Assembly: GCF_900113015.1 (NCBI RefSeq)
Contig: NZ_FONV01000011.1
Location: 248,001-312,000 of the forward strand
Origin: Actinoplanes philippinensis
Lineage (GTDB): Bacteria; Actinomycetota; Actinomycetes; Mycobacteriales; Micromonosporaceae
DNA: 64,000 bases
Direction: 5' to 3'
Shown: positions 32,591-40,309 of the stretch, one piece after another
How positions within the stretch are numbered: the first letter of the stretch is position 1
Layout: the number at the start of each line of letters is the position of its first letter
The notes under the pieces: model-generated
The model's input: only the letters and a program-made list of their open reading frames with translations
What the model was told of the DNA's origin: nothing
Databases searched by the model: none
Made by a program: the position numbers and the translations under genes

Positions 32591-33937
32591 GTGACGGACA
32601 TACCGCGCCGCGCCGCGTCCCGGACAGCAAAGCTCGCCGCCCTTCCCCTCGGTTTCGCCGGGAGAGCCGCGCTGGGCCTCGGCAAGCGGGCCGTCGGCAT
32701 CGCCTCCGACGTCATCTCCGCCGACATCCAGCAGCGGACCGCCGAGCAACTCTTCAGCGTGCTGGGGCAGCTCAAGGGCGGGGCGATGAAATTCGGTCAG
32801 GCCCTGTCGGTCTTCGAGGCGGCCCTCCCCGACGAGATGGCCGGGCCGTATCGGCAGGCCCTGACCAAGCTGCAGGAAGCGGCGCCGCCGATGCCGGTGG
32901 CCAACGTGCACAAGGCGCTGACCGAGCAGCTCGGGCCGGACTGGCGGGACCTGTTCGCCGAGTTCGACGACAGCCCGGCCGCCGCCGCCAGCATCGGCCA
33001 GGTGCACCGGGCGGTCTGGAAACTGCCACCGGCCCGGCGCAACGCGAAACCGAAACTGCTGCCGGTCGCCGTCAAGGTGCAGTATCCGGGCGCCGGCGAC
33101 GCCCTGGTCGCCGATCTGAAACAGCTCTCCCGGCTGGCCGGGATGTTCAAGATCATTCAGCCCGGCATGGACATGAAACCGCTGATCGCCGAGCTTCGTG
33201 ACCGGATCGTCGAGGAGCTCGACTACGAGATGGAGGCGGAGACGCAGCGCACGTTCGCGGCCGCCTTCCAGGACGATCCGGAGATCTTCGTGCCGCGTGT
33301 GGTGGCGTCCGCACCGCAGATCCTGGTGACCGAGTGGGTCGACGGCACCCCGCTGTCCGCGGTCATCGCCGACGGCACCCAGGCCGAGCGGGACGAGGCC
33401 GGCCGGCTGATGGCGATCCTGCATTTCTCCGCGCCCAGCCGGGCCGGGCTGCTGCACGCCGACCCGCACCCCGGCAACTTCCGGATCCTGCCGGACGGCC
33501 GCCTCGGCGTGATCGACTTCGGCGCCGTCGCCCGCCTCCCGGAGGGCCACCCCGAGCCGATCGGCCGCCTGGTCCGGCTCGCCCTGGACGGCGAGGCGCA
33601 GGCGGTCGTCGACGGCCTGCGCGAGGAGGGTTTCGTCAAGGCGACCGACGACATCGACGCCCAGGCGCTGCTCGACTTCCTCCTCCCGATGATCGAGCCG
33701 GTCGCCGTCGACCGGTTCCGCTTCACCCGCAGCTGGATCCGCAACGAGGCGGCCCGGCTGGCCAATCCGCGCGGGCCGGCGTACGCGTTGAGCCGCAAAC
33801 TCAACCTGCCACCGTCCTACCTGCTGATCCACCGTGTGACGCTGGGCTCGATCGGTGTCCTCAGTCAACTGGAGGCGGAGGCCGCTTATCGCGAGATCTT
33901 GGAGAAGTGGTTGCCGGGCTTCGCTCCCGTCCCCTGA
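32591..33937 (+). CDS. ABC1/UbiB-type atypical kinase
   Basis: 448 residues, GTG start. Diagnostic motifs in order: KGGAMKFGQALS (KxGQ, residues about 62-73), SPAAAASIGQVHRA (the Ala-rich loop), PVAVKVQYPG (catalytic Lys), VEELDYEMEA, ADPHPGNF (catalytic loop) and LGVIDFGAVARL (metal-binding DFG). These belong to the UbiB/ADCK family, which acts with lipid or quinone metabolism. The C-terminal third is helical. It follows the E1-like gene by 27 bp on the same strand. In Mycobacterium a homologue lies beside whiB7 (Rv3197, from memory); here a WXG-type module intervenes. Confidence 0.93.
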   Translation: MTDIPRRAASRTAKLAALPLGFAGRAALGLGKRAVGIASDVISADIQQRTAEQLFSVLGQLKGGAMKFGQALSVFEAALPDEMAGPYRQALTKLQEAAPPMPVANVHKALTEQLGPDWRDLFAEFDDSPAAAASIGQVHRAVWKLPPARRNAKPKLLPVAVKVQYPGAGDALVADLKQLSRLAGMFKIIQPGMDMKPLIAELRDRIVEELDYEMEAETQRTFAAAFQDDPEIFVPRVVASAPQILVTEWVDGTPLSAVIADGTQAERDEAGRLMAILHFSAPSRAGLLHADPHPGNFRILPDGRLGVIDFGAVARLPEGHPEPIGRLVRLALDGEAQAVVDGLREEGFVKATDDIDAQALLDFLLPMIEPVAVDRFRFTRSWIRNEAARLANPRGPAYALSRKLNLPPSYLLIHRVTLGSIGVLSQLEAEAAYREILEKWLPGFAPVP

Positions 33938-33986
33938 CGCAAATCCGCTCGAGTGAACGTGCTCGACCTTCTCGGTGTACGCACCG

Positions 33987-34400
33987 ATGAGGAGCGAGCC
34001 GGCCCACGCGAGCGAGGGACATGCCATAGGGACTGCCGACGGGAGACTCGTCGCTGACTGCGTGAAGCTCTGGCAGGCGGGCGAGTATCAGCTCAAACCC
34101 CTGGCGGCACGGTACGGCGCCGTCGTCACTGAGATCCTGCGGGCCGAGCCGGGGCTCTCCGCTCTCGGACGGGACCCGATGCTCGGTGGCCCCTACGGTC
34201 CGTTCCATGCCGCCTGGCAGGCGCTGACTGACGAGGCGATCAGGGTTCTCCGCACCACCTCAGAGAATCTCAGCGCCACGGCTGACGTCCTGATCCTCGC
34301 ATCGGAGTTGTATGCCGGCGCCGACCGTGACAACGCCGTGGCCTTCGAGGCCGAGCGCGGCCGGATCGAGGATGCGAAGAACGGGGCGGGTCCTCGATGA
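33987..34400 (+). CDS. EspC-like/WXG-associated small protein
   Basis: 137 residues. After a short polar N-terminus it is helical: GRLVADCVKLWQAGEYQLK, then AAWQALTDEAIRVLRTTSENL and SATADVLILASELYAGAD. The ending resembles EspC/type VII secretion partner proteins, where a Y-x-x-x-D pattern follows the last helix (ELYAGAD). The gene's TGA overlaps the ATG of the next (ATGA, 34397-34400), so they are translationally coupled. GTG 33975 is an alternative start. First gene of a four-gene module without a secretion ATPase in the window. Confidence 0.65.
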   Translation: MRSEPAHASEGHAIGTADGRLVADCVKLWQAGEYQLKPLAARYGAVVTEILRAEPGLSALGRDPMLGGPYGPFHAAWQALTDEAIRVLRTTSENLSATADVLILASELYAGADRDNAVAFEAERGRIEDAKNGAGPR

Positions 34401-35232
34401 GTTACGAGGAGCTGCAACAGCACGCGGCCCGCATAGAGGAGCTGGCGGCCACGGAGTCCTTGAAGAAATTCGGGACACGATTCGTCAGCGGGCGGGCCAT
34501 TCCCGGTGGGGAACACGTCGATCATCTACTGAACAACGCCCGAGCGAAGTATGCCGGCACCGCCGCCATGTTCAACCCTTCCTCTACCTGCCGGACATTC
34601 CCACTCTGGGCGCGATGTACGAGCGGTGGTTCATCGCAGCGGAGATGATCGCGACCGGATCCGCCGGTAGCACGACCGATCCGGTGCACGGCCGGATCGT
34701 CCGGGTCAGTCCTGAGATGAACAAGATGGAGCGCGTCTCTCAGGCCATGGAGACGTGGCAGGGAAATGCCGCTGAGCTGTTCAAAGACACCGGCGTCGAG
34801 CCCTGGCCCGCCGTCACGGCGAACCAGTTCAGCATTCTGTCGATCATGGCTGGCGCCATCGCGGCGGAGAAGGCGCTCTGGGACGAATGCCGCCGCAACG
34901 TCGATGACATCGCGCACCACCCCATCGATGCCCTCGAAACCGTGAACGAGTGCACCTCGAATGAACAGACGTTCTATCTGACTGTCGTAGCCTCGGTCTT
35001 CGCGGTGGGCGCGGCAGCGGCGTCACTGTCGGCGGGCGGTGCCGGCGCCGCACTGGCACTGACTTTCGCCGGGTCCACCGCGGCCGCAGCCGGTGATGTT
35101 CCCAAAGAGGATCCACCCGAGATGCACGCGATGATCGGAGGCGGCTCGCTGTTCGTGTCAGCGCGTCCCACCCTGGTCGATGTGAGCCGGGCGAGCCTCA
35201 CCACGAAGCTCGGGCTGGGTGAGCACACGTGA
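34397..35232 (+). pseudogene. WXG-type helical protein, interrupted by a single-base frameshift
   Basis: The frame starting MSYEELQQHAARIEELAA is open to about 34575 and then loses sense. A second frame continues as PFLYLPDIPTLGAMYERWF to 35232. The junction reads TTCAACCCTTCC; one extra C (AACCCCTTCC) would give a continuous 278-residue protein ending KLGLGEHT. The joined product has a WXG-like turn in METWQGNAAELFKD and a hydrophobic hairpin (VASVFAVGAAAASLSAGG-type), typical of WXG/LXG secreted proteins. Either a real mutation, programmed slippage or sequencing error. Coupled at both ends (ATGA start, GTGA overlap with the next gene). Confidence 0.75.
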
Positions 35233-35729
35233 GTCTCGGTGAGCGGCTGCAGGCCATGCGGGTACAGGTCAGCACACCGAACCATGAGATGAGCGCCGCG
35301 TTGCACGGCCGCGACGGCATCGCGTTGAGCTTCGCACCCGGATGGTACGAGCAGTGCCGGGACACCGATCTCGAACGCGGACTCCGGTCCTTGGCGAAGC
35401 TGCTCTGGGTCGCTCGCACGCGTGAGTATTGGCGGATCCTCAGCCGACACAGCGGACGGCCGATCACGGCGGAGAGCCCGGCTATCAGTCCTCGGGACAT
35501 CACCTACCGCGAGAATCGGGACGGGCTGGTCGCGACCGCCTCCACCCCGGACGGTCGGATCGTATTCTCCGTCGAAGGAATGCGCAGCTGGACCGTGTTG
35601 ATCCGCCCAGGAACCGTCCACACGCTGAGCGAGCACGAGTTCATCGCGGCTGTCGAACGGACCGTCTCAGAACTGATCCAGGACCAGTACCGGAAGATCG
35701 CCCAGTTGAAGGACTCCATCTACGGCTGA
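35229..35729 (+). CDS. YbaB/EbfC-like protein of the WXG module
   Basis: 166 residues, GTG start overlapping the previous stop (GTGA). The N-terminal half (RLQAMRVQVSTPNHEMSAAL) is unrecognised. The C-terminal half has a beta-hairpin (DGLVATASTPDGRIVFSVEG), a turn (LIRPGTVHTLSEHEFIAAVE) and a long helix (TVSELIQDQYRKIAQLKDS). This order resembles the YbaB/EbfC fold often found with WXG-type genes in Actinoplanes-like genomes; this is an inference from layout only. Probably a cytoplasmic partner or chaperone of the preceding protein. Confidence 0.65.
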   Translation: MSLGERLQAMRVQVSTPNHEMSAALHGRDGIALSFAPGWYEQCRDTDLERGLRSLAKLLWVARTREYWRILSRHSGRPITAESPAISPRDITYRENRDGLVATASTPDGRIVFSVEGMRSWTVLIRPGTVHTLSEHEFIAAVERTVSELIQDQYRKIAQLKDSIYG

Positions 35730-35744
35730 CAGGAGCTCGGCGAC

Positions 35745-36572
35745 ATGCATCGCAAGCAGTGGTGGGCGGCGGCCACGGCCGCAGTCCTCGCCATCGCGGC
35801 CGGGACGGTGGTCTATCGATCCCGGCTGACGAACTCCCCGGACGGAACGACCGGCTGCCGCCTGCTGTCCCCACCGTCGTCGCAGTCGGCCGAGCCGACC
35901 TCCGGGATCCGGATCATCGAGGCGGGACACACTGTGGTCGGCTCCAACGACCCCAAGGTCAGCATGGGCGTTGTCCTGCGTAACGAGACTGAGCGGGTCG
36001 CTTACCGGACCCTGGTGACCTTCGACGCACTCGATGCCGCCGGCCGTACCGTCATCGCTGACGACGACCAGCCGCTCCGAACCCAGGTGATCCCGCTGAT
36101 CGGCCCCGGCGCCACCGTTGCCGTCGGTAACGCCAACCTGCTCCGGCCCGGGACCGAGAGCACCATCGACTCCCTCGCCGTCACCCTCCGGGGCGCGAGC
36201 TGGCTGAGCCGCGGCGACGGTTCCACCGGGCTGGGCCGCGTCACCGCCACGATGACGAAAGGCTCGGGCCGGCGAACGATCGACGGCCAGGGTGAGGTGT
36301 CGTTCAGCGCCGACTCCGAGAACTGCGCTGATCTGAAGTCACGCGGGGTGTCCCTGGTGTTCCGGGACAGCAGCGATCGGGTGATCGGCGGCAGCCTGGA
36401 CAACTCGCCGCCACTCGACGTCTGCGCGACCGGGCATCACGACGGCCAGCGAGCTGCGATGACGCAGACCGACATCCCCGCCGAGGCGGATCTCGACCGC
36501 ACGCTGGTCACCATTCACTGCGACTTCGACCTGCCGAGGCCGGTATTGAGCTCCGGCGCACCCTACAACTAG
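35745..36572 (+). CDS. Membrane-anchored extracytoplasmic protein of the WXG module
   Basis: 275 residues. One N-terminal membrane helix or signal (WWAAATAAVLAIAAGTVVY) is followed by a beta-rich domain with paired repeats of the FxLYD type (SMGVVLRNETERVAYRTLVTFDALDAAG and SRGVSLVFRDSSDRVIGGSL). Three or so Cys lie in the extracytoplasmic part. It starts 15 bp after the YbaB-like gene and is followed by a strong terminator, so it ends the module. May interact with the secreted WXG-type product at the membrane surface. Confidence 0.75.
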   Translation: MHRKQWWAAATAAVLAIAAGTVVYRSRLTNSPDGTTGCRLLSPPSSQSAEPTSGIRIIEAGHTVVGSNDPKVSMGVVLRNETERVAYRTLVTFDALDAAGRTVIADDDQPLRTQVIPLIGPGATVAVGNANLLRPGTESTIDSLAVTLRGASWLSRGDGSTGLGRVTATMTKGSGRRTIDGQGEVSFSADSENCADLKSRGVSLVFRDSSDRVIGGSLDNSPPLDVCATGHHDGQRAAMTQTDIPAEADLDRTLVTIHCDFDLPRPVLSSGAPYN

Positions 36573-36581
36573 GACAACGGG

Positions 36582-36613
36582 AACGGCCCGTCCGCATCGG
36601 CGGACGGGCCGTT
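36582..36613. terminator. Strong bidirectional terminator
   Basis: AACGGCCCGTCCGC/GCGGACGGGCCGTT: a nearly perfect 14-bp stem with a 4-nt ATCG loop, then TTCTC. It sits 9 bp after the WXG module and 18 bp before the stop of the minus-strand gene, so it can serve both. Confidence 0.85.
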
Positions 36614-36631
36614 TCTCATCGTTGACGGTTG

Positions 36632-36850
36632 TCAGAGTCCGGCGCCGAGCTCACGGGACGTCCGGCTGCGGGCGTCCATCGTGATGCGGCGGGCGGAGCG
36701 GTAAGCCTCAGGTGCACGGTCACGCTGAGGCCGAGGCATTCGGGCCCTCGACAACGCTTCTTGGATGAGTCTCATCTTGGTGTCTCCGTTCGAAGTCATC
36801 TCGGTTCTCGGCTTTCGGATCTCGATCTCGGTCACGGGGAGGGTGGTCAT
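36632..36850 (-). CDS. Small basic protein coupled to whiB7
   Basis: 72 residues (MTTLPVTEIEIRKPRTEMTS onward), rich in Arg and Ser with a helical middle (KMRLIQEALSRARMPRPQ). Its ATG lies 1 bp after the whiB7 stop, so it is translated by coupling. No domain is recognised. The Arg-rich composition and position suggest a nucleic-acid-binding or regulatory accessory of WhiB7, which is inference. A longer in-frame reading overlaps whiB7 and is rejected. Confidence 0.65.
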   Translation of the reverse strand: MTTLPVTEIEIRKPRTEMTSNGDTKMRLIQEALSRARMPRPQRDRAPEAYRSARRITMDARSRTSRELGAGL

Positions 36851-36851
36851 C

Positions 36852-37214
36852 TCATGCAGCCAGTCGAACCGAGCTGCGAGTGTCGAGACCGTTGGCGGCG
36901 AGGCGCTCCTCCACCTCGACAGCCAGCTCGGCGTCGCGAGCGACGTCGGCCTTACGCGGACGGCCACGGGGCCGCTTGCGCGGGACGACAGCGCCACGCT
37001 CGAAGATCTCGCCACCCCAGACACCCCAGGGCTCCGCACGGTCGACCGCACCGGCCAGGCACTCGGCGCGCAGCGGGCAGTCCCCGCAGAGCGACTTGGC
37101 CAGCTCCAGCTGGGCCGGGGAGTCGGAGAACCACATGTCCGGGTCGAACTTCCGACAGGGCAGGTTTGCCTCGAGGTCGACGGTCATGTCGATCGGGGCC
37201 AGCGCCAGACTCAT
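36852..37214 (-). CDS. whiB7: WhiB7/WblC-type iron-sulfur transcription regulator
   Basis: 120 residues. Four cluster-binding Cys are present (LPCRKF, LCGDCPLRAEC), then the WhiB turn EPWGVWGGE and the AT-hook RPRGRPRK that distinguishes WhiB7 from other WhiB proteins. WhiB7 binds the housekeeping sigma factor and AT-rich DNA upstream of the -35 of resistance genes in Mycobacterium and Streptomyces (WblC). Start ATG 37214; a purine-rich GAGAGAGGTGA lies 11 nt upstream. It sits between the ABC1 kinase and uvrD2, the conserved actinobacterial location. Expression should be controlled by the long leader described separately. Confidence 0.93.
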   Translation of the reverse strand: MSLALAPIDMTVDLEANLPCRKFDPDMWFSDSPAQLELAKSLCGDCPLRAECLAGAVDRAEPWGVWGGEIFERGAVVPRKRPRGRPRKADVARDAELAVEVEERLAANGLDTRSSVRLAA

Positions 37215-37290
37215 AAAGCCCGGTCACCTCTCTCTTCTTCTCGATCTTCTGGATCGCGTTTCCAGGTCCTACAACCGGCTGGTGTGCCGG

Positions 37291-37336
37291 CAAAAAATTT
37301 GAGGCCGCGGATCCCGGTTAGGGGTTCCGCGGCCTC
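37291..37336 (-). terminator. Intrinsic terminator/attenuator in the whiB7 leader
   Basis: On the minus strand an 11-bp perfect stem (GAGGCCGCGGA / TCCGCGGCCTC), extended by a CCC/GGG pairing around the loop, is followed by AAATTTTTTG. This is the best intrinsic terminator in the window, and it lies inside the leader, 77 nt before the whiB7 start and 24 nt after the upstream ORF. That placement suits attenuation. Confidence 0.85.
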
Positions 37337-37359
37337 GAGGTGAGCCGGTGGTCTGTTTG

Positions 37360-37692
37360 TCAGACCGGCCTTCCTCGAGGCGGGACACCGCTGCCACCAT
37401 CCGTGTAGCGCTTGCTGGAGATGGTGATGTTGCTGCCCTTGAAGCCAGTGGTCCCCTTGTTTCCCTCGACGCGCACCAGGGCCGATTTGCCCAACTCGGC
37501 CTGGGCCGGGACCTGGTGCACCCGCGGAGCCGGGACGAGCCTTGCCGCGGTCGGCAGGGCCCGGACGAGCTCAACCTGGGTCCGCTCAGCGGCCATCCAC
37601 GCCGGGGCGGCGGTGGCGGGCAGCAGGGCGGGCAGAGCGCAGGCAGGGTTCAGCGGCATCGACGGAGCGTGCATCAGCATGTCGAGCTTCAT
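37360..37692 (-). CDS. 110-codon upstream ORF in the whiB7 leader
   Basis: Starts ATG 37692 with an excellent ribosome binding site GGAGGAGG 7 nt upstream, and ends 24 nt before the attenuator hairpin. The predicted peptide (MKLDMLMHAPSMPLNPACAL...) is Ala/Pro-rich and ends with a Gly/Arg/Pro tail (SKRYTDGGSGVPPRGRPV). whiB7/wblC genes in other actinobacteria have upstream ORFs whose translation state under antibiotics releases the attenuator; this ORF fits the position but is long for a simple leader peptide. It could also be a small protein in its own right. Confidence 0.7.
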   Translation of the reverse strand: MKLDMLMHAPSMPLNPACALPALLPATAAPAWMAAERTQVELVRALPTAARLVPAPRVHQVPAQAELGKSALVRVEGNKGTTGFKGSNITISSKRYTDGGSGVPPRGRPV

Positions 37693-37767
37693 CGTGGCCA
37701 CCTCCTCCATTGCGTTGCACTCGTAGTCGAACCCCGGCGAACCCACTGCTCGCCAAGGTGTGTCCTG

Positions 37768-37807
37768 AGGCTATGCCTGCCCTACACGAGAGGGCAAACG
37801 AATTAAC
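37768..37807 (-). promoter_or_regulatory. Candidate whiB7 leader promoter with adjacent AT-rich WhiB7-box-like sequence
   Basis: Minus strand: -35 TTGCCC (37797-37792), 18-bp spacer, -10 TAGCCT (37773-37768). Immediately upstream of the -35 is an AT-rich GTTAATTCG (37807-37799), the kind of site bound by the WhiB7 AT-hook in autoregulation. It lies 75 bp upstream of the leader ORF. Confidence 0.55.
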
Positions 37808-37810
37808 GGA

Positions 37811-39949
37811 CTAGTTTTCAAAGTTTTTCGGCGCAAGATCATCTGGGCTCGCTCCGGCCACCAGAGCGAAGACCGCGTCGCCGTACTGGCCCAGCTTGCG
37901 GGGGCCGATCCCGGCGATCGCGAGCAACTGCGCCGGATCCGCCGGACGGCGCTCCGCGACGGCCACCAACGTGGCATCCGTGAACACCACGTAAGCAGGG
38001 ACTTTGAGCTGTGCGGCGGTGCTCGCGCGCCACGCCAGGAGGCGCTCGTGGAGGTCCTCGTCCAGGTCGGACGGACAGGTCGGGCAACGGCCCAGCTTGC
38101 GGTCGGCGCCGGCCAGCAGAGTGGCGCCGCAGATCCGGCAGGAGGACACCTGAGGACGCCTGCGCTCCGGTTTCCGCCCCGGCTCGGTGGTCCGCGTTTC
38201 GGCCGCGCCACCACGGGTGAGCTGCGGAAGGAACCGGCACGGGCGTCGGGTCCGGCCGCCCGGGGAGCGCGATTGGCCGTACGACAGCCAGAGCACGTGC
38301 CGGGCGCGGGTCACCCCGACGTAGAGCAGACGGCGCTCCTCCTCCAATTGTTCGGCCGTCTTCGCGTACGTCGTCGGAAGAGTGCCGTCGGCGAGGCCCA
38401 CCAGGAACACCGCGTCCCATTCGAGGCCTTTGGCCGAGTGCAACGAAGCCAGAGTGACTCCGGACACAGTCGGTGCGTGCTGCTGCTCGGCACGGCGGGC
38501 GAGTTCGTCGTTGAAGGCCGCGAGCGTGACCTCCCGCTGAACCCGCCCGGCCTCGCCGATCGGCAGGATCTCCGGCGACGCCGCATACTCCTCGGCGAGC
38601 GCCACCAGGGCCGCCAGCGCCTCCCACTGCTCGCGTGCGGCGCCGCCGGGTGGCGGATGATGCCGGTTCCACCCGGTCGCCGCCAGTGCCTCCACGACCG
38701 CCTCGACGAGCGGCGTCTCCCCCGGGATCGACCGGACGGCGGCTCGCAGCGCGATCATGGCCTGCCGCACCTCGGCCCGCTCGAAGAACCGCTCGGCGCC
38801 CCGGACCACGTAGGGCACCTCCGCGTCGGCGAGCGCCTCCTCGTACGTCTCCGACTGCGCGTTGGTCCGGAAGAGGACCGCGATCTCGCTCGCCGGAGTG
38901 CCGGCCGCGATCAGCTCCCGGCAGCGGCGGGCCACCGCTATCGCCTCGCCGTGCTCGTCCGGGAAGATCTTGAGTTCCGGCTCGGGCCCGGGCGGCCGCT
39001 GACCGACCAGCTCCAGCCGCAGTTTCGCCTCGGTGCCGCGGGCCTGCCGGATCACCGCGTTGGCGAGGCCCACCACCTGCGGCGTGGAGCGGTAGTCGCG
39101 GACCAGCCGGACCACCACGGCGCCGCGGCGCTGCCGGGGAAAATCGATGAGGTACGCCGAGGTGGCGCCGGTGAACGAGTAGATCGTCTGGCTCGCGTCG
39201 CCGACCACCGTCACGTCGTCCCGGCCGCCCAGCCAGGCGTCCAGCAGCCGCTGCTGCAACGGGTTGACGTCCTGGTACTCGTCGACGACGAAATGCCGGT
39301 ACTGGGCGCGGATCTGGTCGGCGACGTCCTGGTGCTCCTCGATGCCCCAGACCGCGGCGCGCAGCAGGTCCTCGAAGTCGATCACGCCCTGCCGGCGTTT
39401 GAGCTGCTCGTAGGCGGCGAACACCTCGGCCACCCGGGCCGGCTCGTACGGCGGCTCGCGCAGCGCCTTGGCCGCGGCCACCGCATACTCCCCCGGCTCG
39501 ACCAGGGACGACTTGGCCCACTCGATCTCACCGGCCAGGTCGCGGGCGGCCGTCCGGTCGGCGCGGACCCCGGCCCGGGCCGCCGCCAGGCCGACCAGCC
39601 GGGCCTTGCTCTCCACCAACTCGGGCATCTGCCGGCCCTCGAGCAGGCGCGGGGCGAAATAGCGCACCTGGCGCAGCGCGGCGGCGTGGAAAGTGCGGGC
39701 CTGCACCCCGCCCGCGCCGAGCGCGCCGAGCCGGGCCCGCATCTCGGCGGCGGCTCGCGCCGTGAAGGTGACCGCCAGCACGTGCCGGGGGCTGATCTCG
39801 CCGGACATCGTCCGATACGCGATCCGGTGGGTGACCGCGCGCGTCTTGCCCGTGCCGGCGCCGGCCAGGATGCAGACCGGACCGGCGGGCGCGGTCACCG
39901 CCGTACGCTGATCGGGGTCGAGCCCGGCCAGCACTCCTTCAGTCCGCAC
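37811..39949 (-). CDS. uvrD2: UvrD-family DNA helicase UvrD2
   Basis: 712 residues, GTG start. Helicase motifs: GAGTGKT (30-36, Walker A), VLAVTFTARAAAEM (Ia), FVVDEYQDVNPLQ (II), VGDASQTIYSFTGA (III), VTLASLHSAKGLEWDAVF (V) and LLYVGVTRARHVLWLSYG (VI). After the motor come a four-Cys zinc element (SCRICGATL and RCPTCPSD) and a C-terminal HRDC domain (about 640-700, QLLAIAGIGPRKLGQYG). This combination defines UvrD2 of actinobacteria, which unwinds DNA in repair. Divergent from the mycoredoxin gene; convergent in position with whiB7 on the same strand. Confidence 0.95.
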   Translation of the reverse strand: MRTEGVLAGLDPDQRTAVTAPAGPVCILAGAGTGKTRAVTHRIAYRTMSGEISPRHVLAVTFTARAAAEMRARLGALGAGGVQARTFHAAALRQVRYFAPRLLEGRQMPELVESKARLVGLAAARAGVRADRTAARDLAGEIEWAKSSLVEPGEYAVAAAKALREPPYEPARVAEVFAAYEQLKRRQGVIDFEDLLRAAVWGIEEHQDVADQIRAQYRHFVVDEYQDVNPLQQRLLDAWLGGRDDVTVVGDASQTIYSFTGATSAYLIDFPRQRRGAVVVRLVRDYRSTPQVVGLANAVIRQARGTEAKLRLELVGQRPPGPEPELKIFPDEHGEAIAVARRCRELIAAGTPASEIAVLFRTNAQSETYEEALADAEVPYVVRGAERFFERAEVRQAMIALRAAVRSIPGETPLVEAVVEALAATGWNRHHPPPGGAAREQWEALAALVALAEEYAASPEILPIGEAGRVQREVTLAAFNDELARRAEQQHAPTVSGVTLASLHSAKGLEWDAVFLVGLADGTLPTTYAKTAEQLEEERRLLYVGVTRARHVLWLSYGQSRSPGGRTRRPCRFLPQLTRGGAAETRTTEPGRKPERRRPQVSSCRICGATLLAGADRKLGRCPTCPSDLDEDLHERLLAWRASTAAQLKVPAYVVFTDATLVAVAERRPADPAQLLAIAGIGPRKLGQYGDAVFALVAGASPDDLAPKNFEN

Positions 39950-40032
39950 GGTAGGGAATCATGACACCCCGGCGGGGTGTTGTGCCTATCAGCCGCACCG
40001 CCGTGTGACCTGTATCGAAGGAGCCCTGACCG

Positions 40033-40275
40033 ATGCTGACCATGTACTCGACGTCCTGGTGTGGGTACTGCCACCGCCTCAAGTCGCAGCTCGACCGGGA
40101 GGGCATCGCCTACGACGTCGTCGACATCGAGCAGGACGAGGCCTCGGCCGCGTTCGTGCGCAGCGTGAACGGCGGGAACCAGACGGTGCCGACCCTGAAG
40201 TTCTCGGACGGCTCGGCGCTGACGAACCCGTCGATCGTCCAGGTCAAGCAGCACCTCGCCGCGATCGCGGCATGA
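40033..40275 (+). CDS. mrx1: Mycoredoxin (glutaredoxin-like oxidoreductase)
   Basis: 80 residues with the CGYC active site in MYSTSWCGYCHRLKSQL and the TVPTL cis-Pro turn later. The length and the YDVVDIEQDEASAAFV segment match mycoredoxin-1, which reduces mycothiol mixed disulfides in the actinobacterial cytoplasm. It sits head to head with uvrD2, as in Mycobacterium (Rv3198A, from memory). A strong terminator follows 3 bp after the stop. Confidence 0.93.
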   Translation: MLTMYSTSWCGYCHRLKSQLDREGIAYDVVDIEQDEASAAFVRSVNGGNQTVPTLKFSDGSALTNPSIVQVKQHLAAIAA

Positions 40276-40277
40276 TC

Positions 40278-40305
40278 TCCGGGAGGGGCCACGGCCCCTC
40301 CCGGA
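40278..40305. terminator. Perfect terminator hairpin between mrx1 and the dioxygenase gene
   Basis: TCCGGGAGGGGC / GCCCCTCCCGGA, 12-bp perfect stem with a CACG loop. It separates two convergent genes (stops at 40275 and 40310) and can serve both. Confidence 0.8.
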
Positions 40306-40309
40306 ACCG

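Noticed and set aside
36857..37051. Upstream extension of the small basic gene into whiB7
   Set aside because: It overlaps whiB7 in another frame; the ATG at 36850 directly after the whiB7 stop is the simpler coupled start.
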